Shown: one piece after another, positions 23,369 through 32,501 of the stretch
Position numbering within the stretch: the stretch's first letter is position 1
Layout of the letters: each line of letters opens with the position of its first letter
DNA from: Desmonostoc muscorum FACHB-395
GTDB taxonomy: Bacteria; Cyanobacteriota; Cyanobacteriia; Cyanobacteriales; Nostocaceae
NCBI RefSeq assembly: GCF_014698035.1
Contig: NZ_JACJSF010000054.1
Coordinates: 1-54,923, forward strand
Direction: 5' to 3'
Length of the DNA stretch: 54,923 nucleotides
Notes under the pieces: generated by a model
The model's input: the letters and a program-made list of their open reading frames with translations, nothing else
Told to the model about the DNA's origin: nothing
Databases searched by the model: none
Position numbers and translations under genes: made by a program

Positions 23369-26167
23369 TCACTCAGCACTACTAACTAACAAAGCAACTG
23401 GAAAATGGGCAAGGGCAGATCCGATAGATAGGGTTTCTGTAGCCTGTAAAGGTTGCTGAGTGAGAACGTTTGTCCAGGTGAGGGGAGTTCCAGGGGGTAA
23501 TTGGAGGTGGGTATCTTGCCAAACTGATTCACCCAAGGGGTTGTCTCCAGGCTGGATGAGGCTGGTTAAAAAGCGAGGCGCGATCGCGATCGCTGTTTGA
23601 TTCCCTTCTCGTCGCGCAAAGGCGATGATGTGATTGGCGTAAGTTCCCTGAACTTCTAACGGCAGATAGTCGCCATCCTGGAATAATGAGACATAGTTTG
23701 TTCTGGCTTTGAGTAATTGAGCCGTTAAAAATAGTTTGATTCTGCCGTCCGTTTTATCGTTTAGCAACTCCTGAATTAGTCCGAGAATATCTGTTTTGGC
23801 TTGTTCGCGGATGTCGTTTAAGTAGGTACGTCGCTGTTCAAAATCTACGGGACGGCGATTGTCTGGATCAACTAGGCTGAGTTCCCAAAGTTCTGTTCCT
23901 TGGTATAAATCGGGTACGCCGGGTGCGGTAATCTTCAGCAGAGTTTGGGAAAGGGAATTGAAGATACCATATTCTGCAATTCGCTGCTGAAAAGGACGAA
24001 AGGCTTCTAGAAATTCTTTGGAGATGGAAGAATCTAGTACCTTTTCAATGAAGGAAGTACAGGCTTCTTCATACTCGCTATCAGGTCGCAGCCATGCTGT
24101 ATGCACTTTCGCTTCTCGAATTGCCTTAATTATATAATCTTTCACGCGTTCCACGAAGGATGCGTGTTCCTGTTCCGCAAAGGGAAATGCCCCTACAAGG
24201 GTTTGATAGAGAAAATACTCATCGTTGCGATCGGGCATAGCAAACCCGTGGCGATGACTGCGACTTCCTCGATTAATCGCACTCCAGGTATTTACCTGCT
24301 GATCCCATTCATCAGGGATTTCTGATAATACATTCAATCTAGCTCTCACATCTTCGCCGCGTTTGGTGTCGTGGGTAGCTGTGGTGTTCATTGTGTGAGG
24401 CCAGGTTGCTTGGTGCTGTTTGTTAAAGGCATGAAATTTGGCTAAATCGATCCCAAAATGACCGGGATTTCCCCCGACTTCATTCAGCGACAGCAACCGA
24501 TTGTAAACATATAATGTGGTGTCTTCTACACCTTTGGCCATTAGCGGGCCGCTGTATTGCTGCATCCGCAAGACAAAATATATCCACTGTTCGCGTTCTG
24601 TTTGAGTCAGAGAATTATCAAAATCTAGCACCATTAACTTTTCAATAAAGGTCAGTTCATGCTGCAACAAGGGCGTTTGTTCTTTGGCTTGGCGAATTAC
24701 TTCTTGAATAGTAGCGCGATCGCTCTCCCCAATTCCATCTGGTGTAATATATGTACGGTAAATCGGGAACAGAGTTAAAACTTCTGCGATCGCTCTTTTC
24801 AAGCCATTGAGTGTAAAGTCATTTCCATAGCGGTATTTGCTGGAAATGTTCTTTAACAAAAGAGCCAAATTGTCAATATCACCCGCTAAATTCTTTTCTA
24901 GTATCAGGTGCTTTTTATCCTTCACTACCGATGAATAATCTACTCTGGAGCCAATAAAGTTTTGATAAATTTTATCGAAGGATGATTCATTTTCAGTTTG
25001 ACAAAATACACCATTTACATAGTTAAGAAAGTCATATCCTGATGTACCTTCAATTTCCCAGTTTTCCGGCAGGTCTTCGGTGATTTCTAAAATCTTCTCG
25101 ACCGTAATATAAACATCTCCCGTCTTTTCCCGCAGCCTTTGTAGATACTGGATTGGGTTATACAGTCCATCAATATGATCGATGCGTAAGCCTGTAAATT
25201 TGCCCTCCTCAACCAGCTTTTGAATGAGGCTATGGGTATTATTAAAAACCCGCACTTCTTCAACTTTAACAGAAATAAGTTCGTTGACAGTAAAGAAGCG
25301 GCGGTAGTTCATTTCTTCCGCCCCAACTTTCCAGAAGGCGAGACGGTAAAATTGGTCATTTAATAATTCATCTAGTAAGTTAAAGCTATCAGAATTCCCT
25401 GGTTCTCCGTTGAAAGTTTGGATATTTTCGTCAATGAACTCGCGGATAGCATCATTTGTGGTGTAGAGTTCCCAAACTAATCCTTTAATAAATGCAATTT
25501 GGTCTTGTCGCTGTTTCCCCGCAACTTCTGAGGGCACACTTTTGAGAATATACAAAATACCCAAGAGTTTAATAAAATCAGGGTGATTGCGTCCCAGTGT
25601 GCGTGTGAGTTTGCCCAGATTATGGGTAATAAATTTTGTGTAAGACTCTAATCGTAACGGCAGTTTTAAGCTGTAATAGTTTACAGTTAAACCGTTTTGT
25701 TCATATTGTAGTTGAATGTGTCCGTTTTCTAGGGATGCACCATAGAAATCTCCCAGCAAAGGAGCGAGAATTCGCTCTTGGCGATCGCCAAAGGGAGCAT
25801 TCCAAGAAAGGTCGAAGTAGTCTGTATAGCTAGAATCTGGGCCGTGTTCCAGTATGTCCATCAAATAATCGTTTTCGCTGCTATAGGCCATGTGGTTGGG
25901 CACAATATCTTGTAACCAGCCCATACCAAGGGATTGGACTTCGCCAACTAATTCATCAAAGGATTCATTAGTTCCCAGTTCTGGGTTAAGTTGAGTGGCA
26001 TCTACTATATCGTAACCGTGGGTACTCCCGGAGCGGGCTTTGAAAATGGGGGAGGCATATAAATCAGAAATACCCAAATCTGCTAGATAAGCTGCGATCG
26101 CTTTAGCATTGTCAAAGCCAAACTGGGGTGTAAACTGAATTCGATAAGTTGCGGTAGGAATTCGCAT
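23369..26167 (-). CDS. treY: malto-oligosyltrehalose synthase
   Basis: The 932-residue GH13 enzyme converts the reducing end of maltodextrins into a trehalose unit. Family features include IPTATYRIQFTPQFGFDNA at the start, SGSTHGYDIVDATQLNPELG, GWLQDIVPNHMAY, LRIDHIDGLYNPIQYLQ (nucleophile region), the NTTATHDTKRGEDVRARL motif and GVPDLYQGTELWELSLVDPD. The start MRIPTATY is chosen because the sequence upstream lies in a MITE (26193-26323) and has no homology. TreZ, encoded upstream on the same strand, releases trehalose from its product. Confidence 0.92.
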   Translation of the reverse strand: MRIPTATYRIQFTPQFGFDNAKAIAAYLADLGISDLYASPIFKARSGSTHGYDIVDATQLNPELGTNESFDELVGEVQSLGMGWLQDIVPNHMAYSSENDYLMDILEHGPDSSYTDYFDLSWNAPFGDRQERILAPLLGDFYGASLENGHIQLQYEQNGLTVNYYSLKLPLRLESYTKFITHNLGKLTRTLGRNHPDFIKLLGILYILKSVPSEVAGKQRQDQIAFIKGLVWELYTTNDAIREFIDENIQTFNGEPGNSDSFNLLDELLNDQFYRLAFWKVGAEEMNYRRFFTVNELISVKVEEVRVFNNTHSLIQKLVEEGKFTGLRIDHIDGLYNPIQYLQRLREKTGDVYITVEKILEITEDLPENWEIEGTSGYDFLNYVNGVFCQTENESSFDKIYQNFIGSRVDYSSVVKDKKHLILEKNLAGDIDNLALLLKNISSKYRYGNDFTLNGLKRAIAEVLTLFPIYRTYITPDGIGESDRATIQEVIRQAKEQTPLLQHELTFIEKLMVLDFDNSLTQTEREQWIYFVLRMQQYSGPLMAKGVEDTTLYVYNRLLSLNEVGGNPGHFGIDLAKFHAFNKQHQATWPHTMNTTATHDTKRGEDVRARLNVLSEIPDEWDQQVNTWSAINRGSRSHRHGFAMPDRNDEYFLYQTLVGAFPFAEQEHASFVERVKDYIIKAIREAKVHTAWLRPDSEYEEACTSFIEKVLDSSISKEFLEAFRPFQQRIAEYGIFNSLSQTLLKITAPGVPDLYQGTELWELSLVDPDNRRPVDFEQRRTYLNDIREQAKTDILGLIQELLNDKTDGRIKLFLTAQLLKARTNYVSLFQDGDYLPLEVQGTYANHIIAFARREGNQTAIAIAPRFLTSLIQPGDNPLGESVWQDTHLQLPPGTPLTWTNVLTQQPLQATETLSIGSALAHFPVALLVSSAE

Positions 26168-26192
26168 GAGTTTGTTGTGATAAAAGATGGGG

Positions 26193-26323
26193 GATATGGT
26201 TCGGTTAACGTGTTTGTCTTTCGGAGATCCCCCCAACCCCCCTTAAAAAGGGGCTTCTTCTAATCTTTACCCCCTTTTTAAGGGGGTCGCCGCAGGCGGG
26301 GGGATCTTATCTGAAATCTATTG
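26193..26323. mobile_element. MITE, family C, upstream of treY
   Basis: The ends GATATGGTTCGGTTAACG and TTATCTGAAATCTATTG are imperfect inverted repeats. The core matches the 17117 element (CCCCCCTTAAAAAGG, GTCGCCGCAGGCGG). It ends 26 bases before the treY ATG, so it supplies the upstream leader. Confidence 0.65.
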
Positions 26324-26336
26324 ACAGGTGGGGGAA

Positions 26337-26609
26337 TTTGAACCTTTTTGCTCGGACGTTGAGCCTTTTTACTCGGATGTTGAGCCTTTTTGCTCGGACG
26401 TTGAACCTTTTAGCTTGAACGTTGAACTTTTTTACTCGAACGTTAAGCCTTTTAGCTCGAACGTTGAACCTTTTTACTTGAACGTTGAACCTTTTTACTC
26501 GGACGTTAAACCTTTTAGCTCGAACGTTGAACCTTTTTACTCGAACGTTGAACCTTTTTGCTAGAAACTTGAGGTTATAAGGCTGAAACTTGAAGTTCTA
26601 ACTCTCCCT
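26337..26609. repeat. 21-bp tandem array B (thirteen units)
   Basis: Thirteen 21-bp units with consensus like GTTGAACCTTTTTACTCGAA keep perfect register from 26337 to 26609; the last two are degenerate. The array ends just before the treZ stop codon. It is related in reverse complement to array A at 13879. Confidence 0.78.
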
Positions 26610-26613
26610 TTCA

Positions 26614-28458
26614 TCATTTTTCATACAGTACTAAACTAGTAGGTTGCAATTTCACTTCTTTTCCCGCAGACAGATGTTCATCTGATTCAGAACCAGGCCC
26701 AGACCATGAGGTATCAGCAGAGTCCAACAATTTATTAGCATTATGCTGAATTGGTAGAGTCGCTGTGACTGGAGACGAATTAAAATTCATCACAAATATT
26801 AGTTCACTTGATTCACACCAACGACGCACGATAACTAACTGCTTGTCTTCATCGCTAGTCGCTTCAATGAAATTGCGGTCTTGATTTAAAAGTGCTGGAT
26901 GCGTCTTGCGTAAATTAATTAATTGACGATACCAATCCCACAGAACTTTGTGCTTACCTTCATGACGCAATTGCCAATTGAGTTTAGACTTTAGGAAAGT
27001 TTCTGCCGATTCGGGATCTGGGGGATCGTCTGCATAGTGAAATGCTTCAAATTCTTCTTTGCGTCCGGCTCGAACTGCTTGAATTAAATCGGGATCGGAG
27101 TGACTGACAAAATAAATGAAGGGTGCAGTTTCTCCATATTCCTCACCCATAAATAACAGGGGTAAATTAGGCGACAGCAGCACAGCACCAGCAGCTAACT
27201 TCAATCCTTCAAAAGAAATCCTCTGAGTGAGGCGTTCTCCTTTCATTTGATTGCCGATTTGATCGTGATTCTGAATGCAGATTGCAAACTGTGATAAATT
27301 GCGATCGCGGCAAGATATACCATGAAATCGCTTGCGGTGTGGTGCGTACTTCCAATCGTAGACAAAAGTATCTTCATAAGCTTTTGCCAACTGAGCGGTT
27401 TGCCCAAAATCTTGATAATATCCTTGGCGATCGCCTGTCAAGAGTGCGTGCAGTGAATGGTGAAAATCATCACTCCATTGGGCATCGAGTCCATATCCAC
27501 CCAATTCTGCTGGACGAATGATTTGCGGATTATTCAAGTCACTTTCAGCAATTAAATGGCGTTTCCACTTTTGCCCTTGTTGTGAAAAATGATGAACTGC
27601 TTCCGCCAGTTCCCAAAGAAAATGCTTCGCCCCCAAGTCATAAATTGCTTGAATGGCATCAAGCCGCAATGCGTCAATGTGGAACTCGCGCAACCAGTAA
27701 AGCGCATTTTCGATAAAATAATTTCGCACACCCTGACTATGGGCATCATCGAAATTCAGCGCTTCACCCCAAGGTGTTTTATAGGTTTTAGTAAAGTAGG
27801 GCGCGAACTGACTCATATAGTTGCCTTCTGGCCCAAAGTGGTTATACACCACATCCAACACCACAGCGATATTGTGTTGGTGGCAAGCATTTACCAGTTG
27901 CTTTAGTTCGGCTGGGCTACCATAAGAATTTTGGACTGCATAAGGGTAAACGCCATCATAGCCCCAGTTACGGTATGTCAGAGACGCTTCTATATGGGTG
28001 TCTCCCGGAAACTGAGAGATAGGCATGATTTCAATCGCATTAATTCCCAGTTCCCTGAGTTCTGGTAAACGAGAAATAATCGCGGTGAAAGTTCCTTCAG
28101 GTGTGAAAGTCCCAACGTGGAGTTCGTAGAAAATCATCGACTCCACAGGGATACCAGTCCACCCTTCATCAGTCCACTCAAACTGATGATCGACAATTTG
28201 AGACGGGCCATGCACTCCTTCCGGTTGATACTGCGACGCAGGATCGGCAAAAGCGTCTTGGCCATTCAAGACATACCGATAGAGCGTGCCTGGATATACA
28301 TCGTTTACTTTCGCGTGCCAGTATCCCTCAGACTGAGGCTTGAGGGGTATAACCTGCTCCTGTGGTGTCAAAGTTTTTACAGTGACGCTATCTAATAGCG
28401 GCGACCAAACTGTAAATTCACATTCTCCATTACCCAAGTAGTTAGCACCAATTCTCAC
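26614..28458 (-). CDS. treZ: malto-oligosyltrehalose trehalohydrolase
   Basis: The 614-residue GH13 enzyme cleaves trehalose from the end of maltooligosyltrehalose made by TreY. An N-terminal beta-sandwich (MRIGANYLGNGECEFTVWSP) is followed by the barrel with YELHVGTFTPEGTF, VVLDVVYNHFGPEGNY, DALRLDAIQAIYD (nucleophile Asp), LIAESDLNNP (acid Glu) and IQNHDQIGN (third Asp). It is the first gene of the trehalose operon. Length is normal and no signal peptide is seen. Array B directly follows its stop codon. Confidence 0.92.
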   Translation of the reverse strand: MRIGANYLGNGECEFTVWSPLLDSVTVKTLTPQEQVIPLKPQSEGYWHAKVNDVYPGTLYRYVLNGQDAFADPASQYQPEGVHGPSQIVDHQFEWTDEGWTGIPVESMIFYELHVGTFTPEGTFTAIISRLPELRELGINAIEIMPISQFPGDTHIEASLTYRNWGYDGVYPYAVQNSYGSPAELKQLVNACHQHNIAVVLDVVYNHFGPEGNYMSQFAPYFTKTYKTPWGEALNFDDAHSQGVRNYFIENALYWLREFHIDALRLDAIQAIYDLGAKHFLWELAEAVHHFSQQGQKWKRHLIAESDLNNPQIIRPAELGGYGLDAQWSDDFHHSLHALLTGDRQGYYQDFGQTAQLAKAYEDTFVYDWKYAPHRKRFHGISCRDRNLSQFAICIQNHDQIGNQMKGERLTQRISFEGLKLAAGAVLLSPNLPLLFMGEEYGETAPFIYFVSHSDPDLIQAVRAGRKEEFEAFHYADDPPDPESAETFLKSKLNWQLRHEGKHKVLWDWYRQLINLRKTHPALLNQDRNFIEATSDEDKQLVIVRRWCESSELIFVMNFNSSPVTATLPIQHNANKLLDSADTSWSGPGSESDEHLSAGKEVKLQPTSLVLYEK

Positions 28459-28840
28459 GCAGTATCCCTCCCGTCAGTATGTTGTGCCGAATTGTCGTGC
28501 GATGGCGTACCCGCCCACCGGAGGCGATCGCATGTCATTGATTGCACAATGTTTACAAACACGCCAGATAGCATAATGGTTCGTCTACCAGACTTTTTGC
28601 TAGCACCTGGAGGCGGATTTTTTACAGAACAAATTCTGTCTAATGACAAATTTAGTTGCGAAGGAGGCAGGGCAATACGGTTCGGTTAAGGTTTTTTGAT
28701 GAAAATTTTAGATCGCACAACCGCGATGAATTATCACAAAACCGAGATGAATCATCACAAAGACGCGATGAATCGCCGTCTCTACAATAATCAGCCTTTT
28801 GTAGAGACGGCGATTTATCGCGTCTTCTGCTTGCCAAGGT
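28459..28840. other. gap upstream of treZ with several repeats
   Basis: The gap contains a dispersed repeat (GCGATGGCGTACCCGCCCAC, 28499-28518, running on to GGCGATCGC), a single family C-type end (CAATACGGTTCGGTTAAGG near 28673) and a long hairpin (28761-28825). The trehalose operon promoter should lie in its left part, but no specific motif is clear. Confidence 0.5.
28761..28825. repeat. long hairpin repeat
   Basis: Two 25-base arms (28761-28785 and 28801-28825; GACGCGATGAATCGCCGTCT pairs with its near complement) enclose a 15-base loop. It is a dispersed 'GTAGAGACG' type repeat and may terminate transcription of the flanking DCC-type gene. Confidence 0.6.
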
Positions 28841-29248
28841 TTAAATTGGTTTACAGCTACCATCTACACAATAAGACGACTCATAAGTATTAGAACGCTT
28901 ACCAAATATGGTGTAGCGGTTATCGCGGATTTGTTCGTAAAAGCGATCGCCTGCCCATTTCATCCCCGGTAAGGCTCGATAAGCGTCTACAAATACACTT
29001 CCTACTGGCAATAATCGCCCAATTTCTTCAGCTGCGTTACTACCTTGCCAACGTCTTTGAGGTTCATTGCCATCAATTAAAATCATCCCCTGTTCACAAT
29101 CTTGGGCTGTAATTCCCCACTGTAAAAGTGTCTGCTCATCTTGCATAGGAGCGTAGCGAAATAACTTTCCCTTGTCTAAGGTTTCTAGCAATTGCACTAA
29201 AGTAACGCAGAGATTACAATTTCCGTCGTAGATTACGTAGTAGTTCAT
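28841..29248 (-). CDS. DCC-family thiol-disulfide oxidoreductase (DUF393)
   Basis: The 135-residue protein begins MNYYVIYDGNCNLC, the DxxCxxC motif that names the DCC family of thioredoxin-like proteins. Downstream are YAPMQDEQTLL, GMILIDGNEPQRRWQGS and GRLLPVG, also typical. Such proteins are thought to reduce or exchange disulfides. The ATG at 29248 is used; an upstream start at 29347 would add about 33 residues of hydrophobic, non-homologous sequence. It stands alone, read in the same direction as the next Uma2-type gene upstream, from which it is separated by 76 bases. Confidence 0.82.
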   Translation of the reverse strand: MNYYVIYDGNCNLCVTLVQLLETLDKGKLFRYAPMQDEQTLLQWGITAQDCEQGMILIDGNEPQRRWQGSNAAEEIGRLLPVGSVFVDAYRALPGMKWAGDRFYEQIRDNRYTIFGKRSNTYESSYCVDGSCKPI

Positions 29249-29324
29249 AAAAATAATTATTTTAGCGTAGAAAACTTTAGCGATCGCTCTTGCCTCAGTA
29301 AGAGCCAAAACCAAATTTAAGTTG

Positions 29325-29930
29325 TTAAATAGGCATGATATCGTCAAGTTTAAGTTGTAAATTTGGCAATAGTTCAGAAGAAATAGTGTCTCCTAAATGA
29401 TATTGTTGCTGCTGGTAAACACCGTTAACTAACTGACAAACGGTAAAGGTGGGTTGTGTAGGATTGCCGATAAATTGCAAGCCACCCAAGCCACGAAAGT
29501 CAACAATCCAGTATTCTGGAATATTAAGAAAAGCATATTCTTCAACTTTTCTGGCATAATCATCTTGCCAATTATTGCTAACAACTTCAGCAACAAGTTT
29601 GATTGTGCTGCCGTTACAAATAATAGGTTCTTTTGACCATAGCGGTTCTTTACTAAGTTCAGCTTTATCTAAAACAATTACATCAGGACGCAGTGCTGTG
29701 GCTTCAGCAGCAGGTGGTTTAATCAGACAGGTTTTTGGGATTAGCCAGTTAAAATTAGAATTAAAAATTTCGACATAGATTCTACCAGCAATACTACCTG
29801 CAACAGCTTCGTATAGCCCTGTAGGTTCCATATCTCTTAGTTGTCCATCGATGAGTTCGTAGCGTGTATTATCACCATATTGGGCTATAAATTCTTCAAA
29901 AGTCAGTAGTTTGGGTGAAGTGTAGGTCAT
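29325..29930 (-). CDS. Uma2-family (DUF820) PD-(D/E)XK nuclease-like protein
   Basis: The 201-residue protein is a relative of the one at 20822. It has LLTFEEFIAQYGDNTRYELI, LRPDVIVLDKAEL, KLVAEVVSNNWQDDYARK and FLNIPEYWIVDF, in the same order. The PD-(D/E)XK core residues look intact. No known partner lies alongside. It may share a transcript with the DCC-type gene downstream. Confidence 0.78.
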   Translation of the reverse strand: MTYTSPKLLTFEEFIAQYGDNTRYELIDGQLRDMEPTGLYEAVAGSIAGRIYVEIFNSNFNWLIPKTCLIKPPAAEATALRPDVIVLDKAELSKEPLWSKEPIICNGSTIKLVAEVVSNNWQDDYARKVEEYAFLNIPEYWIVDFRGLGGLQFIGNPTQPTFTVCQLVNGVYQQQQYHLGDTISSELLPNLQLKLDDIMPI

Positions 29931-30349
29931 TATGTCTTATTTTGACTTGACTTAGGCTTATTGTAGCGGCTACCGTTGCAAAGTACATCGCATTAACAAA
30001 GCGGGCTAGCGCATTTACAAGGCGGGCTAGCGCATTCATAATGCAGGCGATCGCATTCACAAAGCGGACTAGCGCATTCACAAAGCGGACTAGTGCATTT
30101 ACAAAGCGGACTAGTGCATTTACAAAGCAGGCTAATACATTCACAAAGCAGGCTAGTGCATTCACAATGCAACCAATCGCTCTTGCTTCGCTAAAGTTAA
30201 GTTAGCGCGAAAAAACCCAAGTATATTACAAAACGTAAAGAGGCTTTAAGCCCTTACTAATGACCAATGACAAAGGACAAATGACAACCTTTGTTATGAT
30301 GCCTTTGGAATGGTATTCGCGTTGTTTTTTCGTTAAAGAGAAAATATTC
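29931..30349. other. gap with 21-bp array C and STRR
   Basis: The gap between the divergent Uma2 gene and the aldo/keto reductase is dominated by tandem array C, followed by STRR heptamers near 30258-30290. No gene is seen. Array C may separate the two promoters. Confidence 0.5.
29990..30178. repeat. 21-bp tandem array C (nine units)
   Basis: Nine 21-bp units, consensus near GCATTCACAAAGCGGACTAG, run in perfect register for 189 bp. The sequence differs from arrays A and B, but period and unit number (nine, as in A) match. On the minus strand it reads as an artificial heptapeptide repeat, NALVRFV. Confidence 0.78.
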
Positions 30350-31402
30350 ATGAGATACAAACTCCTAGGCAAAAGCGGATTAAGAGTCTCTGAACTCTCC
30401 TTGGGAACCATGACCTTTGGTGAAGATTGGGGTTGGGGTGCATCTGTTGACGAAAGTCGTAAAATCTTTGATACATATACAGAAGCAGGGGGAAATTTCA
30501 TTGACACCGCCAACGGTTATACCGATGGTAGCAGTGAAAAAATTGTCGGTGAGTTGATCGCAAAAGAACGAGAACGCTTTGTAGTTGCGACAAAATATTC
30601 CTTTCCCTTGCAGATGAATAACAAAAAGGGCGACCCTAACGCCAGTGGAAACCATCGCAAGAATTTAATTCAGTCTTTGGAAGGTAGCCTGAAACGGCTG
30701 AACACCGATTACATTGATTTATTTTGGTTACACGCTTGGGATTTTACAACACCTATTGAAGAAGTCTTGCGATCGCTTGATGATGTAGTCCGTCAAGGTA
30801 AAGTACTTTACATTGGCATTTCTGACGCACCCGCTTGGATCGTTTCTCAAGCAAATACCATTGCCCAGTTCCAAGGATGGACGCAGTTTGTCGCGCTGCA
30901 AATTGAGTATAGTTTAATTCAGCGAACACCAGAGCGTGATTTGCTACCGATGGCGAAAGCTTTTGATTTGGCGGTAACACCTTGGTCGCCCTTGGGTGGT
31001 GGTGTGCTAACAGGTAAGTATAATCAGCCTCCTCAAGCAGGCGATGAACAAGGACGATTAACAAATCCAGGCTTAGGAAGTATTTCAGAACGGAATTTAG
31101 CGATCGCTCAAGTTGTTAGTGAAGTTGCAGCAGAAATTGGCCACACACCCTCACAGGTAGCATTAGCTTGGTTACTAGCTCAAAGTGGTGTGATTATTCC
31201 TATAATTGGGGCACGTAAATTAACGCAGTTTCAAGATAACTTAGCTTCTTTAGATGTCAGCCTCTCGCCAGAACATTTGCAACGCTTAGATGAAATTAGC
31301 AAAATTGAACTGGGTTTTCCCCATGACTTTTTGCAGAATGATGTAATTCGCGATCGGCTTTTTGGTGGTACATTTAATACCATAGAAAACCATCACATCT
31401 AA
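30350..31402 (+). CDS. aldo/keto reductase
   Basis: The 350-residue NADPH-dependent oxidoreductase has the family layout: YKLLGKSGLRVSELSLGT, GGNFIDTANGYTDGSSE (catalytic Asp and Tyr), VVATKYSF with the catalytic Lys, and DYIDLFWLHAWDF with the His. The C-terminal cofactor site follows in VTPWSPLGGG and IPIIGARKLTQFQDNLAS. Its substrate is unknown; homologues reduce aldehydes. The ATG at 30350 is chosen since the preceding 30 residues lie in STRR-like sequence. It is monocistronic. Confidence 0.88.
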   Translation: MRYKLLGKSGLRVSELSLGTMTFGEDWGWGASVDESRKIFDTYTEAGGNFIDTANGYTDGSSEKIVGELIAKERERFVVATKYSFPLQMNNKKGDPNASGNHRKNLIQSLEGSLKRLNTDYIDLFWLHAWDFTTPIEEVLRSLDDVVRQGKVLYIGISDAPAWIVSQANTIAQFQGWTQFVALQIEYSLIQRTPERDLLPMAKAFDLAVTPWSPLGGGVLTGKYNQPPQAGDEQGRLTNPGLGSISERNLAIAQVVSEVAAEIGHTPSQVALAWLLAQSGVIIPIIGARKLTQFQDNLASLDVSLSPEHLQRLDEISKIELGFPHDFLQNDVIRDRLFGGTFNTIENHHI

Positions 31403-31558
31403 ATGTCATTTTTAACTTGACCAATCTAAAACTCCAAATGGTATAAAGCCTTAAACAGTAACACATTCAGGCATTAATACAATCCATCGTCAGAGAGTTT
31501 CGCACAACCAGCCAATATCTGTAAAGTTAGATTTAAAAGGCATTAACAACGTAGACCC

Positions 31559-32131
31559 ATGAGCGACAACAGCATTACATCACGTCTGTACCCTACCCGC
31601 ATTGACATTCCCGCCAAAGCGAGAGTTCAAATCGTGGTACTTCTCAACCAAACCTTAGCAGCTACTTCGGATTTAAAAACCCAAGCAAAGCAAGCGCATT
31701 GGAATGTTAAAGGAACTGACTTCTATCAGCTACATCTATTATTTGATGAACTTGCTGGGGAATTGGAAGGATACATCGATTTAGTAGCTGAACGCGTCAC
31801 AGCTTTAGGCGGATACGCTTTCGGAACAGCCCGCGCCGCAGCTAGTAATTCAATTTTGCCAGAATATCCCTTAGATATTTTGGATGGTAAAGATCATGTG
31901 ACAGCCTTAGCAGATCGCTTTGCACTCTACGCGAAACATATTAGAGAAGCGATCGCAAAAACTGATGAATTAGGTGATGCTGATACTGCCGATCTTTACA
32001 CCGAAATTTCTCGTACCATTGACAAACGACTCTGGTTCTTAGAAGCTCATCTACAAATAGCAGAAATCAAAGAAGAGAATGGTAACGCTGGTACTACTAA
32101 AACTCAAAAGATTCCTGCTGCTGTAAAATAA
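31559..32131 (+). CDS. dps: Dps-family ferritin-like DNA-protection protein
   Basis: The 190-residue protein has the Dps ferroxidase motifs HWNVKG (His47), HLLFDELAGELEGYIDLVAER (given here as family pattern; His59, Asp63, Asp74, Glu78) and a C-terminal helix. It would oxidise Fe(II) with peroxide, store iron and protect DNA as a dodecamer. The tail (EENGNAGTTKTQKIPAAVK) is a basic extension of a type that may bind DNA. It is followed by a good terminator hairpin (32182-32208), so it is a single-gene unit. Filamentous Nostoc carries several Dps paralogues. Confidence 0.88.
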   Translation: MSDNSITSRLYPTRIDIPAKARVQIVVLLNQTLAATSDLKTQAKQAHWNVKGTDFYQLHLLFDELAGELEGYIDLVAERVTALGGYAFGTARAAASNSILPEYPLDILDGKDHVTALADRFALYAKHIREAIAKTDELGDADTADLYTEISRTIDKRLWFLEAHLQIAEIKEENGNAGTTKTQKIPAAVK

Positions 32132-32501
32132 GCACTTCTGAGAAAATTAGTCTTTCTTAAATCTAATAGTATCTTTTTGGTAAGTACGTCACTTTTAAGT
32201 GCGTACTTTTCATTTATATGTATATACCTTACTATTGAAATAGTTCAAAACGAAGTCAAGAAATTCACCAATATCTTCAACAAGCGATCCATCAAAATTA
32301 ATACTTAAACTTGAAGAAGTTATTAGGTGATTGAAAAAGTATGCTAATTTCATTTTGATTTCAAATGCCAATTTTAGATTTTTCCTGCAATCTAAAATCG
32401 TTCACTGAGCGATCACGTAGCGTTCTGCAAGAAAGTCTAAAATCTAAAATCCAAAATTGAGTTGTTCCTAACTCAATACTCATTAACAAAGAGGTAAATT
32501 T
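32132..32501. other. gap between dps and the pirin gene
   Basis: Besides the dps terminator, the gap contains short repeats of ATCTAAAAT in both orientations (about 32370-32455). The start of the pirin gene is preceded by AAAGAGG (about 32490), a ribosome binding site. No other gene is seen. Confidence 0.45.
32182..32208 (+). terminator. dps terminator hairpin
   Basis: AAGTACGTCACTT pairs with AAGTGCGTACTT around a two-base turn (one bulge), about 50 bases after the dps stop, followed by TTCATTT. Confidence 0.65.

Larger units (their letters stand above)
26168..26613. other. treZ-treY gap with MITE and tandem array
   Basis: The 446-base gap holds a family C MITE (26193-26323) and array B of 21-bp repeats (26337-26609). 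It contains no gene. A long open frame on the plus strand (VEPF heptapeptides) is a by-product of the repeat. Confidence 0.55.

Noticed and set aside
26168..26236. N-terminal extension of TreY
   Set aside because: The extra 23 residues are encoded within or next to a MITE and have no family similarity; the start at MRIPTATY is typical.
26328..26564. Plus-strand frame of VEPFYSD heptapeptides
   Set aside because: It results from the 21-bp tandem array being a multiple of three; there is no ribosome binding site or known fold.
29896..30165. Minus-strand frame of NALVRFV heptapeptides
   Set aside because: Same cause as above for array C.
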